64,000 nucleotides of DNA from contig NZ_KB890024.1 in NCBI RefSeq assembly GCF_000372965.1, positions 3,660,839 through 3,724,838 of the forward strand. Direction: 5' to 3'. The position numbers and the translations under genes are program-made. The stretch's first letter is position 1. Each line of letters starts with the position of its first letter. Shown here piece by piece: positions 16,234 to 24,909 of the stretch. The notes under the pieces are model-generated. The model searched no databases. It was not told the DNA's origin and worked only from the letters and a program-made list of their open reading frames with translations. The DNA is from Hoeflea sp. 108. GTDB lineage: Bacteria; Pseudomonadota; Alphaproteobacteria; Rhizobiales; Rhizobiaceae.

Positions 16234-17343
16234 ATGTATGTTGCTGTCAAAGGCGGCGAAACAGCCATCGCCAACGCCCATCGCCTGCTCGCCGACCGTC
16301 GTCGCGGCGACCGCTCGGTGCCCGCGCTGCGCATCGACCAGATCGTCGAACAGCTGGCGCTCGGCATCGACCGCGTCATGGCTGAAGGCTCGCTCTACGA
16401 CCGCGAGCTTGCTGCCCTTGCCGTCATGCAGTCGCGCGGCGACCTGATCGAGGCGATCTTCCTCGTCCGCGCCTACCGCACAACCTTGCCGCGCTTCGGC
16501 TACACCCGGCCGATCGACACTGCCGCCATGCAGGTCGAGCGCCGGGTGTCGGCCACCTACAAGGACCTTCCCGGCGGCCAGCTGCTCGGCCCGACCTTCG
16601 ACTACACCCACCGCCTGCTCGATCCGGAACTGGAGAACGACCCTGCCATTGCAGAGCCAGAGCAGCGCGAGGGCGACGGCCAGCGCATGGCGCGCGTGTC
16701 CGAGATCCTCGCCCATGAAGGCCTGATCGAGGCCGACGGCGAGCTGCCCGAGGACCACCTCACCGGCGACATCACCCGCGAGCCGCTTGAATTCCCGATG
16801 GAACGCGACATCCGCCTCCAGGCGCTGTCGCGCGGCGACGAGGGTTTTCTGCTTGCCCTCGGCTACTCGACCCAGCGCGGTTATGGCCGCAGCCATCCCT
16901 TCGTCGGCGAGGTCCGCATCGGCGAGGTCGAGCTGGAACTCGACGTGCCGGAACTGCCGTTCCCCGTCACGCTCGGCCGCATCCGCGTCACCGAGTGCCA
17001 GATGGTCAACCAGTTCAAGGGCTCGGCCAAGGCGCCACCGCAGTTCACCCGCGGTTACGGCCTGGTCTTCGGCCAGTCGGAACGCAAGGCAATGGCCATG
17101 TCTTTGTGCGACCGGGCGCTGCGCGCCGGCGAGCTGGGAGAAGACATCACCGCACCGGCCCAGGACGAGGAGTTCGTCATTTCGCACTCCGACAACGTCC
17201 AGGCGACCGGCTTCGTCGAGCACCTGAAGCTGCCGCATTATGTCGACTTCCAGGCCGAGCTCGACCTCGTCCGCCGCATGCGCTCGGAGCACGAAAAGCG
17301 CAACCAACCAACCGACACCGACCAGCGCGAGGCGGCAGAATGA
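16234..17343 (+). CDS. phnI: C-P lyase complex subunit PhnI
   Basis: A 369-residue PhnI, the subunit carrying the nucleosidase/transfer activity that joins phosphonate to ribose. Typical family start MYVAVKGGETAI, then RTTLPRFGYTRPI, GYSTQRGYGRSHPFVGEVR and the conserved TECQMVNQF segment. The last bases overlap phnJ by ATGA. The start at 16234 lies one base after the phnH stop, and the upstream extension to 16180 lies within phnH. Confidence 0.95.
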   Translation: MYVAVKGGETAIANAHRLLADRRRGDRSVPALRIDQIVEQLALGIDRVMAEGSLYDRELAALAVMQSRGDLIEAIFLVRAYRTTLPRFGYTRPIDTAAMQVERRVSATYKDLPGGQLLGPTFDYTHRLLDPELENDPAIAEPEQREGDGQRMARVSEILAHEGLIEADGELPEDHLTGDITREPLEFPMERDIRLQALSRGDEGFLLALGYSTQRGYGRSHPFVGEVRIGEVELELDVPELPFPVTLGRIRVTECQMVNQFKGSAKAPPQFTRGYGLVFGQSERKAMAMSLCDRALRAGELGEDITAPAQDEEFVISHSDNVQATGFVEHLKLPHYVDFQAELDLVRRMRSEHEKRNQPTDTDQREAAE

Positions 17344-18233
17344 CCACCGCAGCACCAGACATCGCAACCTACAACTTCGCCTATCTCGACGAGCAGACCA
17401 AAAGGATGATCCGCCGGGCCATCCTCAAGGGCATCGCCATTCCCGGCTACCAGGTGCCGTTCGCATCCCGCGAAATGCCGATGCCCTATGGCTGGGGCAC
17501 CGGCGGCGTGCAGGTGACGGCCGCCATCATCGGTCCCGACGACGTGCTCAAGGTCATCGACCAGGGCGCCGACGACACCACCAATGCGGTCTCGATCCGC
17601 GCCTTCTTCCAGAAGGTCGCCGATGTCGCTGTTACCACCGAGACGGCCAAGGCGACGATCATCCAGACCCGCCACCGCATCCCGGAGTATCCGCTGACCG
17701 AGGGCCAGACGCTGGTCTACCAGGTGCCGATCCCCGAGCCGCTGCGCTTCCTCGAACCGCGCGAGACCGAAACGCGCAAGATGCACGCGCTTGAGGAGTA
17801 TGGCCTGATGCACGTCAAGCTCTACGAGGACATCGCCAGGCACGGCCGCATCGCCACGACCTACGCCTATCCGGTCAAGGTCGAGGGCCGCTATGTGATG
17901 GACCCCTCGCCGACGCCGAAATTCGACAATCCGAAGATGCACATGTCGCCCGCACTCCAGCTGTTCGGCGCCGGCCGCGAGAAGCGCATCTACGCCGTGC
18001 CGCCCTTCACCAAGGTCGTCAGCCTCGACTTCGAGGATCATCCTTTCGAGATCCAGACCTTCGACCAGCCCTGCGCCCTGTGCGGGGCCGAGCAGGTCTA
18101 TCTCGACGAGGTCATCCTCGATGACAAGGGCGGCCACATGTTCGTCTGTTCCGACACCGACCATTGCGAGACACGCCAGGCCTGCGGCCACCGCGGCCAC
18201 CTCTCGCCTGAAATCCTGGAGCCCGCACAATGA
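17340..18233 (+). CDS. phnJ: alpha-D-ribose 1-methylphosphonate 5-phosphate C-P lyase PhnJ
   Basis: A 297-residue radical SAM enzyme that cleaves the carbon-phosphorus bond. The four conserved cysteines are visible in CALC (about residues 245-248), VCSDTDHC further on, and the following RQACGH; these hold the Fe-S cluster and the thiyl-radical Cys. The N-terminal part NFAYLDEQTKRMIRRAILK matches the family. Coupled to phnI upstream (ATGA) and phnK downstream (ATGA), so stoichiometric production is likely. Confidence 0.96.
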   Translation: MTTAAPDIATYNFAYLDEQTKRMIRRAILKGIAIPGYQVPFASREMPMPYGWGTGGVQVTAAIIGPDDVLKVIDQGADDTTNAVSIRAFFQKVADVAVTTETAKATIIQTRHRIPEYPLTEGQTLVYQVPIPEPLRFLEPRETETRKMHALEEYGLMHVKLYEDIARHGRIATTYAYPVKVEGRYVMDPSPTPKFDNPKMHMSPALQLFGAGREKRIYAVPPFTKVVSLDFEDHPFEIQTFDQPCALCGAEQVYLDEVILDDKGGHMFVCSDTDHCETRQACGHRGHLSPEILEPAQ

Positions 18234-19006
18234 CCGACGAACCGCTTCTGCGCGTCACGGCGCTGTCCAAATATTACGGCTCGCGCATCGGCTGCGAGGA
18301 CATCTCCTTCGATCTCTGGCCCGGCGAAGTGCTGGCCATCGTCGGTGAATCGGGCTCGGGCAAGACCACCTTGCTCAACTGCCTGTCGACGCGGCTGCTG
18401 CCGACGTCGGGCACTGCAAGCTACCGCATGCGCGACGGCCAGTGGCGCGACCTCTACCGCATGAGCGAGGCAGAGCGCCGCTTCCTGATGCGCACCGACT
18501 GGGGCTTCGTCCACCAGAACCCGGCCGACGGGTTGCGCATGACGGTGTCGGCCGGCGCCAATGTCGGCGAACGGCTGATGGCCATCGGCGACCGCCACTA
18601 TGGCAACATCCGTGCAACCGCAATCGACTGGCTCGGCCGCGTCGAGATCGATGAGCAGCGCATCGACGACGAGCCGCGCGCCTTCTCCGGCGGCATGCGC
18701 CAGCGCCTGCAGATCGCCCGCAACCTCGTGACCGGCCCGCAGCTGGTGTTCATGGACGAACCGACCGGCGGTCTCGACGTATCGGTACAGGCGCGCCTGC
18801 TCGACCTTTTGCGCGGGCTGGTCACCGATCTCGGGCTGGCGGCCATCGTCGTCACCCACGACCTCGCTGTCGCCCGGCTTCTGTCGCAGCGCATGATGGT
18901 GATGAAGGACGGCCACGTCGTCGAAGCCGGTCTCACCGACCGCGTGCTCGACGATCCGCGCGCGCCCTACACCCAGCTCCTCGTCTCCTCCATCCTTCAG
19001 GTCTGA
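18230..19006 (+). CDS. phnK: C-P lyase ABC-type ATPase PhnK
   Basis: A 258-residue ABC-class ATPase that docks on the C-P lyase core rather than on a membrane permease. Walker A GESGSGKTT (about residues 39-47), signature FSGGMRQRLQIARNL, Walker B LVFMDEPTGGLD and VTHDLAVARLL are complete. The start overlaps the phnJ stop by ATGA. The stop overlaps the first bases of a 49-bp palindromic repeat that separates phnK from phnL. Confidence 0.93.
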   Translation: MTDEPLLRVTALSKYYGSRIGCEDISFDLWPGEVLAIVGESGSGKTTLLNCLSTRLLPTSGTASYRMRDGQWRDLYRMSEAERRFLMRTDWGFVHQNPADGLRMTVSAGANVGERLMAIGDRHYGNIRATAIDWLGRVEIDEQRIDDEPRAFSGGMRQRLQIARNLVTGPQLVFMDEPTGGLDVSVQARLLDLLRGLVTDLGLAAIVVTHDLAVARLLSQRMMVMKDGHVVEAGLTDRVLDDPRAPYTQLLVSSILQV

Positions 19007-19053
19007 GCATGATCCCGAAAAGTGGTTCCCGGTTTTCAGACAAGATCATGCTC
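19005..19053. repeat. 49-bp palindromic intergenic repeat, copy 1
   Basis: GAGCATGATC (19005-19014) and GATCATGCTC (19044-19053) are exact inverted ends around a GAAAAGTGG/GGTTTTC interior. A second copy with the same ends lies at 29841-29888. I recognise this as a palindrome type common between genes in rhizobial genomes. Here it sits inside the phn operon, so it is transcribed. Confidence 0.75.
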
Positions 19054-19073
19054 TCAAAGGAAAGGCTGTAACC

Positions 19074-19781
19074 ATGGCCACGCCACTCATCGTCTCGGAG
19101 GTCGCCAAGGCCTTCACCATGCACCTGCGCGGCGGCATCCGCCTGCCCGTGGTCGCCAATGTCTCGTTTTCGGTCCGGGCAGGCGAATGCGCCGTGCTCG
19201 GCGGTCCGTCGGGCGCCGGCAAGAGCTCGATCCTGAAGATGGTCTACGGCAATTACGGCGTCGACCAGGGCCAGATCATCGTCGAGCACCACGGCCAGCT
19301 GGTCGATCTCGCCACCGCCAATCCGCGCACGGTGCTTTCGGTGCGCCGCGACACCATCGGCTATGTCAGCCAGTTCCTGCGCACCGTGCCGCGCGTCTCG
19401 GCGCTCGACGTCGTCGCAGAGCCGCTGGTTGCCCGCGGCACCGAACGCTCGGAGGCACATGCCCGCGCCTCGGAACTGCTTGGCCGGCTGAACCTGCCAG
19501 AACGCCTGTGGAGCCTGCCGCCGGCCACCTTCTCCGGCGGTGAGCAGCAGCGCGTCAACATCGCCCGCGGCTTCATCACCGACCATCCGGTGCTCCTGCT
19601 CGACGAGCCGACGGCCTCGCTCGACGCCACCAACCGCGAGGTGGTGATCGGCCTGATCGAGGAGAAGAAGCTGAAGGGCACAGCCCTGCTCGGCATCTTC
19701 CACGACGCCGACGTGCGCGAGGCGGTCGCCGACCGCATCATCGACGTCACCGCCTTCGCCGCCGGAAAGGTTGCAGCATGA
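19074..19781 (+). CDS. phnL: C-P lyase ABC-type ATPase PhnL
   Basis: A 235-residue ABC-class ATPase, needed with PhnG, PhnH and PhnI for the ATP-phosphonate transfer. Walker A GGPSGAGKSS (about residues 42-51), Q-loop YVSQFLR, signature FSGGEQQRVNIARGF and Walker B VLLLDEPTASLD are intact. It starts 67 bp after phnK with AAAGGAAAGG upstream, and its stop overlaps the acetyltransferase start by ATGA. Confidence 0.93.
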   Translation: MATPLIVSEVAKAFTMHLRGGIRLPVVANVSFSVRAGECAVLGGPSGAGKSSILKMVYGNYGVDQGQIIVEHHGQLVDLATANPRTVLSVRRDTIGYVSQFLRTVPRVSALDVVAEPLVARGTERSEAHARASELLGRLNLPERLWSLPPATFSGGEQQRVNIARGFITDHPVLLLDEPTASLDATNREVVIGLIEEKKLKGTALLGIFHDADVREAVADRIIDVTAFAAGKVAA

Positions 19782-20395
19782 GCCGCAAGCTGTCCGAACA
19801 GCCCTGGATCCATCCGTCGGCCGAGGTGACGCAGTCGACGCTCGGTCGCTGGACCGAGGTCTCCGAGCGCACCCGCATCAGCGAGAGCTCGCTTGGCGAC
19901 TATTCCTACGTCATGCAGGACTGCAGCCTGTGGTGCACCACGGTCGGCAAATTCTCCAACATCGCAGCCGCCGTGCGCTGCAACGCCACCAACCACCCAA
20001 CCTGGCGGCCGACGTTGCACCACTTCACCTACCGCGCGTCGGACTATTGGGAGGACGCCAGCCACGAGACCGAGTTCTTCGAATGGCGCCGTTCCAACGC
20101 GGTGACCATCGGCCATGACACCTGGCTCGGCCATGGCTCGACGGTGCTGCCGGGCGTCACCGTCGGCGACGGTGCTGCGGTTGGCTCGGGCGCGGTCGTC
20201 ACCAAGGACGTTGCGCCTTACACCATCGTCGCCGGCGTGCCAGCCAGGCCGCTGCGCGAACGCTTCGACCGTAAGACCGCCGAGCGCTTCCAGGCGCTCG
20301 CCTGGTGGGACTGGGATCATGCCAGACTGCGCGTCGCCCTCGACGACTTCCGCAATCTCTCAGCGGAAGAATTTCTGGAAAAGCACGACGGCTGA
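19778..20395 (+). CDS. left-handed beta-helix (hexapeptide) acetyltransferase of the phosphonate operon
   Basis: A 205-residue hexapeptide-repeat acetyltransferase of the kind found in phn operons. The repeats HPSAEVTQSTLG, SLGDYSYV, KFSNIAAAVRC, IGHDTWLGHGSTVLPGVTVGDGAAVGSGAVVTKDVAPYTIVAGVPAR form the beta-helix; NHPTW and the C-terminal ALAWWDWD fit xenobiotic/streptogramin-type acetyltransferases. It may acetylate aminophosphonates or an intermediate, a role played by the unrelated PhnO in E. coli (inference). Coupled to phnL by ATGA and convergent with gltS, two bases away. Confidence 0.85.
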   Translation: MSRKLSEQPWIHPSAEVTQSTLGRWTEVSERTRISESSLGDYSYVMQDCSLWCTTVGKFSNIAAAVRCNATNHPTWRPTLHHFTYRASDYWEDASHETEFFEWRRSNAVTIGHDTWLGHGSTVLPGVTVGDGAAVGSGAVVTKDVAPYTIVAGVPARPLRERFDRKTAERFQALAWWDWDHARLRVALDDFRNLSAEEFLEKHDG

Positions 20396-20397
20396 GG

Positions 20398-21609
20398 TCA
20401 CCCCGCCAGGAAGAACTGGATCGCGATCATGTTGACCAGGTCGACGAAAAACGCCGAGACCAGCGGCAGGATGATGAAGGCGTTCGGTGACGGGCCATAG
20501 TGCTTTGTCACCGCCGTCATCGAGGCAATCGCGGTGGGCGTGGCGCCAAGCGAAAGGCCGGTGAAGCCGGCGCTCAGCACTGCCGCCTGATAGTCCCGGC
20601 CCAAAAGCGGGAACAGCACGATCAGGATGAAGGCGACCGCGAGCAGCGCCTGCATGGCGACCACGACCAGCAGCGGGCCCGCGACCCCGGCAAGCGTCCA
20701 AAGCTGCATGCTCATCAGCGACATGGCGAGGAAGGCCGAGAGCGAATAGTCCGAGATCAACGACATCGCCGGCGAACGCGCCGGCCAGGGCAGGCGCGGA
20801 AACAGGTAGGGGATCGTGTTCGACAGAATCACCCCCATGATCAGGCACGGCACGAACAGCGGCAGCTTCACGCCCATCGCCGTAACCGGCCCGTGAACCA
20901 GATAGCCGAGCACCACGGCTATGTTGACCAGCAGAACCGCCTGCATGAAATTCGACTTGTCGATAGGTACAGCCTCCGCCTGAGCGACAGCCGCTTCCGC
21001 GTCAGACCCGCTATTGCGCGTTGTCAGCTTGCCGCGCTCGATGAGGAATTTTGCCACAGGACCGCCAAGGACGCTGGCGACGATCAGCCCTAGCGTCGCA
21101 GCAGCGGTCCCGACTTCCAGCGCGGCCGGAAAGCCGTGTTCGGCCGCGATCGCAGGCGCCCAGGCAATCGTGGTGCCATGGCCGCCGACAAAGGCGATCG
21201 ACCCCATGATGACGCCTGCGGCGGAAGGCAGTCCGAACAGCCAGGCCCCGAGCGTGCCGACGCCATTTTGCAGGAACACGAAAAGCACCGTCAGCACGCA
21301 CAGCACCGCGAGAGCCCGCCCGCCAACCCAAAGGTCGGCCAGCCGCGCATTGACGCCGACGGTGGCAAAGAAGATGACCAGCAGCCTGTCGCGCGTGGTC
21401 ATCTCGAAGACGATCTCCATCCCCGACAGCTTGTAAAACGCCCACACGGCCGCGGCCGCCAGAAACCCGCCGGTGACCGGCTCGGGGATGTTGTAGTTGC
21501 GCAGGAAGGCAACGTGGCGGTTGAGCAGAACGCCGACGAAGTAGACGACGATGCCGAGCGTGAGCGTCAGGAAATCGGGCGAAACGAGAACATTGTCGGC
21601 CATGGCCAT
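20398..21609 (-). CDS. gltS: sodium/glutamate symporter
   Basis: A 403-residue GltS-family membrane carrier that imports glutamate with Na+. About ten membrane segments are visible, with the paired reentrant-loop motifs GGHGTTIAWAP (N-half) and GLSLGATPTAIASM (C-half) that mark the ESS family. Two adjacent in-frame ATGs (21609, 21603) could start it; neither has a strong ribosome-binding site. It stands alone between the phn operon and a Tim44-like gene. Confidence 0.92.
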   Translation of the reverse strand: MAMADNVLVSPDFLTLTLGIVVYFVGVLLNRHVAFLRNYNIPEPVTGGFLAAAAVWAFYKLSGMEIVFEMTTRDRLLVIFFATVGVNARLADLWVGGRALAVLCVLTVLFVFLQNGVGTLGAWLFGLPSAAGVIMGSIAFVGGHGTTIAWAPAIAAEHGFPAALEVGTAAATLGLIVASVLGGPVAKFLIERGKLTTRNSGSDAEAAVAQAEAVPIDKSNFMQAVLLVNIAVVLGYLVHGPVTAMGVKLPLFVPCLIMGVILSNTIPYLFPRLPWPARSPAMSLISDYSLSAFLAMSLMSMQLWTLAGVAGPLLVVVAMQALLAVAFILIVLFPLLGRDYQAAVLSAGFTGLSLGATPTAIASMTAVTKHYGPSPNAFIILPLVSAFFVDLVNMIAIQFFLAG

Positions 21610-21746
21610 CCGAGCTTCGCTTGGACACCGGGCAACCGGTGCCGGGTCGGACGATCCCGATCTCCCCTGGCCCTCAACCTTGCCTAGAATAATTTCGAGA
21701 GCAATCGGAATTGCGGCGCCAGAGAGGAGGCCACCTTTCAAAACAA

Positions 21747-21789
21747 GACGCCCGCGGCCGCCCCTTCAAGGGGCAAGACCGCGGGCGTC
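21747..21789 (-). terminator. rho-independent terminator of the Tim44-like gene
   Basis: GACGCCCGCGG pairs with CCGCGGGCGTC (outer 11-bp stem) with an inner GCCCC/GGGGC pairing. Reading the minus strand the stem is followed by TTGTTTTG. It lies 37 bases past the stop codon at 21826. Confidence 0.8.
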
Positions 21790-21825
21790 ATTCAGCCGGA
21801 AAGAACTCCGGCAGCTTGAAAAAAC

Positions 21826-22860
21826 TCAGGCCTGCTGGATCGCCGAAAGCTGCCAGTCGCCGCCGTTCTGGCGCACGAAGGTCCACAGTTCGGTCGTCTC
21901 GGTCGGCTCTTTCGCATCGCCTTCCACAACCTCGCCGGTGGTGCGGTTGCAGGTCACGTCGATCGACTGATAGTTCAGCGCAGCGGTCGCATAGTCGCGA
22001 TTGCCCTCGCTCCAGCTTTCGGCAATGTCGGCCTGCAGCAGCTGGACGTCGGTCACGTCGTTGCGCACGCCGTTCTGGGCGTTGTCGGCCAGTTCTTCCG
22101 AGAGATACGACACCATCTCGGGGGTCACCAGGCGGCGCAGCGCCTTGTGGTCCTCGCGACCGAAGGCTTCCTGCACCTCGGTCAGCAGGCGCTGGAAGGT
22201 GTCGAGATCGTCGCCGGATACAGTGATCTCCTGGCTCACGGGCTGCTGCGGTGCTGCGTTGGCGCGGCTGCCGCCAATGTTCGGAATGCTGAACGAGCGG
22301 CTGCCGCCATTGGCCTTGCCGCCGTCCTCGGACGGTGACGCATCGCGATAGCTGAAGTTGCCGCCACCAGCGCCAGCCCCCGCACCAGCCATCGCCGGAC
22401 CGGAATTGACGGCCTGCCGCGAGCGGAAGAAGCGCAGAGCCAGCCAGATGGCGCCGCCGATCAAAAGCACCTGCATCAGCATGCCGAACAGGCCGGCGAG
22501 ACCGCCGAAGCCCTGGCCCATCAGCATGCCGAACAGGCCGCCCATCAACAGGCCGCCGATCATCGCGCCGCCGAAACCGCCCAGGAAACCGGGACGCTGC
22601 GGCGCGGCCGCACCAGGACGGGCGGCATTGGTGGCAGCCGGGTTGGTCGCCTGGCCGGTGTTTGGCGTCATCGAGCGTTCCACCGGAGCAGTCGGCTGCG
22701 GCGCGGTGCGCGTCGGCGGCGCCGACTGGAAGGTGCGCGTTCCCCGGCTGCCGAAGCTGCCGCCACGGCGGGCATCGGCGTGGTCGACCGCGACCATCGA
22801 GAACGCAAGGAACAGGCCCGCGAAAAGAGTGGCAAAGCGGGTCGTTCGGGACAATTTCAT
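21826..22860 (-). CDS. Tim44-like domain membrane protein
   Basis: A 344-residue protein. A signal-like N-terminus (residues 8-30), a Pro/Thr/Ala-rich linker, a glycine- and methionine-rich hydrophobic part (about 92-145, GGAMIGGLLMGGLFGMLMGQGFGG), then a cytosolic or periplasmic Tim44-like domain (about 215-344) starting ITVSGDDLDTFQRLLTEVQEAFG and ending ELWTFVRQNGGDWQLSAIQQA. The Tim44-like fold is also found in ribosome- and membrane-associated bacterial proteins of uncertain role. Single gene with its own terminator at 21747-21789. Confidence 0.82.
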   Translation of the reverse strand: MKLSRTTRFATLFAGLFLAFSMVAVDHADARRGGSFGSRGTRTFQSAPPTRTAPQPTAPVERSMTPNTGQATNPAATNAARPGAAAPQRPGFLGGFGGAMIGGLLMGGLFGMLMGQGFGGLAGLFGMLMQVLLIGGAIWLALRFFRSRQAVNSGPAMAGAGAGAGGGNFSYRDASPSEDGGKANGGSRSFSIPNIGGSRANAAPQQPVSQEITVSGDDLDTFQRLLTEVQEAFGREDHKALRRLVTPEMVSYLSEELADNAQNGVRNDVTDVQLLQADIAESWSEGNRDYATAALNYQSIDVTCNRTTGEVVEGDAKEPTETTELWTFVRQNGGDWQLSAIQQA

Positions 22861-22932
22861 CGGCGGCTCCTCAAAGTGATGTCCGCCCTCATATAATGTC
22901 TAACAACTGTAGTGTCAGGGTTCGGGCGTCAA

Positions 22933-22966
22933 GTTTTGGCGGAATCTTGCGAGATTCCGCCAAAAC
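22933..22966. repeat. perfect 15-bp inverted repeat with 4-base loop
   Basis: GTTTTGGCGGAATCT (22933-22947) and AGATTCCGCCAAAAC (22952-22966) pair perfectly around TGCG, 73 bp upstream of the Tim44-like start. The T-run is on the 5' arm and the A-run on the 3' arm on both strands, opposite to a classical terminator, so an operator or RNA structure is equally possible. Confidence 0.6.
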
Positions 22967-23036
22967 ATTGAATCAAAACGATTTTAACCGCGGCCCGATT
23001 GCAGATCATTTACCCGGCAAGCCGCCTGGCGGCCTT

Positions 23037-23444
23037 TCAAGGGGTTTCGCTCACGCCTTCCAGGCAAAGCCATCTGTGCCTTCGGCCGGGCCAATGGAGC
23101 TTCGTCGGGGCCGGGAACTCCTGGTCCTCCAGGCAACCGACCGACACCGAAAGCGCGCCCGTCAGTGCTTCGGCCCGCATGAAGACGACCGATCCGCAGG
23201 TGGTGCAGAATGTCTGCTCCAACCATTGTCCCGACGAGCCGGTTCGCCGCCAGGATCTGGTCTCGCCTTCTTGGCTGACGACAGCTGAATCCGCATAGAT
23301 CGCCCTGTAGGAGAATGCGGCCCCGGTGCATCTCTGGCACTCCATGCAGCTGCACGCATAGACGCGGCGCGGCTCCCCGGCGAGGACGAGTTTCACGTTT
23401 CGACAGGAGCAGGTCGCGGTGCGTGTCCTCTCGCCGTCATGCAT
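23037..23444 (-). CDS. GFA-family (glutathione-dependent formaldehyde-activating enzyme-like) zinc protein
   Basis: A 135-residue GFA/CENP-V domain protein. Zinc-binding cysteines appear as CSC-N-V near the start, ACSCMECQRCTGA and FCTTCGS, the usual three clusters. Such proteins bind two zinc ions; most lack proven enzymatic function. The ATG at 23444 overlaps the end of the preceding dehydrogenase gene by 8 bases, so the two are cotranscribed. A second GFA protein is at 24910-25254. Confidence 0.82.
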   Translation of the reverse strand: MHDGERTRTATCSCRNVKLVLAGEPRRVYACSCMECQRCTGAAFSYRAIYADSAVVSQEGETRSWRRTGSSGQWLEQTFCTTCGSVVFMRAEALTGALSVSVGCLEDQEFPAPTKLHWPGRRHRWLCLEGVSETP

Positions 23445-24351
23445 GCGCCGGCTTCCTCTCCTGCCGTACGGAGCCATTCTGAAACAGCGGGAAAAGCGAT
23501 GCGAAATCGTCCGTCCCGCTCCCCAGCGAAAGCGCCTTCTGGAAAATCTGATCCATGGCGCGCGGCATGGCCGCGCTGAGGCCGCGCTCCTCGCACGCTT
23601 CGAGCAGGTGCCGGAAGGCGCTGTAATGGGCACCCAATGAGGCAAGCGTCGCCTCGTCGCCGGCAAAACGGTGCGCCTTGGTCCGGTCGACAACATCGAA
23701 CAGCGCGGCATCGACAACCGGCTTAAACGCCGCGAGATGCCCCCTGAAGGTCAGCAGATCGAGCCCCTCGGCCTCGGCGACAGCCATGCCCTGCAGCGTG
23801 CCGAAGAGCCCGCCCCACATCTGGGTGAGCAACGCCGTGTCGAGCGCCGAAGCTTGCCCTGGCACCTCCCCGACGTAACTGGTGCCGCCACCGAGCGCGA
23901 GGAGCAGGGGCTTGTACCGGTCGTAGACTTCGCGAGAGCCGGAATAGAGCAGCGTCGTCTCGGGCTTGCCGACAAAATCCGGCGTCGCCATGATTGCCCC
24001 GTCCAGGTAGCCGGCGCCACGCGCCTCAACCCAACGTGCTTCTTCTCGCGCCAGACGCGGCGAACCGGAGGTGAGCTGTATGATTGCTTTGCCTGACAAC
24101 GCCGAAGCGACATTGTCGGACCTGAGCAACGTTTTGCTGGCGGCATAATCAAGGACGTTGACGATCACGACCTCAGCCGCCCCGACACCGTCCTCCACCG
24201 AAGCGGCCACCTTCGCTCCCAGGGCAGCCAAGGGTTCGGACTTTGCAGCAGTCCGGTTCCAGACCGATGTGGGATAGCCCTGGTCGAGCAATGTACGGAC
24301 GATGGACGAGCCCATGCGGCCCGCGCCGAGCACGCAGACGTTTGATTTCAC
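23437..24351 (-). CDS. NAD(P)-binding dehydrogenase (3-hydroxyisobutyrate/6-phosphogluconate dehydrogenase-like, imine-reductase type)
   Basis: A 304-residue two-domain dehydrogenase. The Rossmann motif CVLGAGRMGSSIVRTLLDQG opens the protein, followed by VWNRTAAKSEPL (NADP-type Arg), and a helical C-domain with QASALDTALLTQMWGGLFGTLQGMAVAEAEG. The usual catalytic Lys of beta-hydroxyacid dehydrogenases is replaced by Asp in SALDTAL, as in imine reductases, so a C=N substrate is possible. GTG 24351 is preferred because GGAGA lies just upstream; ATG 24384 is the alternative. Divergent from an HxlR regulator gene. Confidence 0.8.
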   Translation of the reverse strand: MKSNVCVLGAGRMGSSIVRTLLDQGYPTSVWNRTAAKSEPLAALGAKVAASVEDGVGAAEVVIVNVLDYAASKTLLRSDNVASALSGKAIIQLTSGSPRLAREEARWVEARGAGYLDGAIMATPDFVGKPETTLLYSGSREVYDRYKPLLLALGGGTSYVGEVPGQASALDTALLTQMWGGLFGTLQGMAVAEAEGLDLLTFRGHLAAFKPVVDAALFDVVDRTKAHRFAGDEATLASLGAHYSAFRHLLEACEERGLSAAMPRAMDQIFQKALSLGSGTDDFASLFPLFQNGSVRQERKPAHA

Positions 24352-24428
24352 GATGATTTCTCCGACAGGCGAATGCCCTCGCAACGAGGGCCGGGTTTAT
24401 GTTTGGCGCGCGCTCGGTCCGAACATAT

Positions 24429-24453
24429 GTACTGTCACCACGTTGAGAAGTAC
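24429..24453. promoter_or_regulatory. dyad GTACT-N15-AGTAC, candidate HxlR operator
   Basis: An exact 5-bp inverted repeat in the divergent promoter between the dehydrogenase gene (start 24351) and the HxlR gene (start 24497). HxlR-type regulators often bind GTAC-containing dyads of this kind next to their own gene. Confidence 0.45.
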
Positions 24454-24496
24454 GCACCTTGAAGTAAGCGACAGGCATCATGACAGGAGCTGCCAA

Positions 24497-24835
24497 ATGA
24501 GGCGCAAGGAACCGGACAGCTGCGGTTTTGCTGCCGCGATGCAGGCCATCGGCGGAAAGTGGAAAATAGCGTTGCTGTGGGAACTGCACCTGCGGTCCCA
24601 CCGCTTTGCCGAACTGCGCCGGCAGTTGCCGGGCGTCAGCGAGAAGATGCTGGCGCAGCAACTGCGCCAGATGGAGGCCGACGGACTCATCAGCCGGCAC
24701 GCCTATGACGAGGTGCCGCCACGCGTCGAATATTCGATCACGCCGCTGGGCCTGAGCCTGAACGATGCCGTGACGGCGATGTCGACATGGGGAAAGCAGC
24801 ACGCGAGCTGGAAGGACCAGCGACAGGCAGCCTGA
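24497..24835 (+). CDS. HxlR-family transcriptional regulator
   Basis: A 112-residue winged-helix regulator. The family segment AIGGKWKIALLWELHLRSHRFAELRRQLPGVSEKMLAQQLRQMEADGLISR covers residues 17-67, followed by the wing VPPRVEYSITPLGLSL. An N-terminal Cys9 (DSCGF) could be a redox or electrophile sensor, as in HypR/YodB relatives. ATG 24497 has AGGAG 8-12 bases upstream. It probably controls the divergent dehydrogenase-GFA pair. Confidence 0.9.
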   Translation: MRRKEPDSCGFAAAMQAIGGKWKIALLWELHLRSHRFAELRRQLPGVSEKMLAQQLRQMEADGLISRHAYDEVPPRVEYSITPLGLSLNDAVTAMSTWGKQHASWKDQRQAA

Positions 24836-24909
24836 CAAACGCGCCGATCATAGCAGGCCGGCGACCAGCCTGCTCCCGGTTGCAAGAGGGTTCCGCTGCG
24901 CCGAAGCGT

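Noticed and set aside
24470..24489. Paired GACAG motifs resembling a Pho box before the HxlR gene
   Set aside because: The half-sites are spaced 12 rather than 11 bp and overlap the ribosome-binding site.
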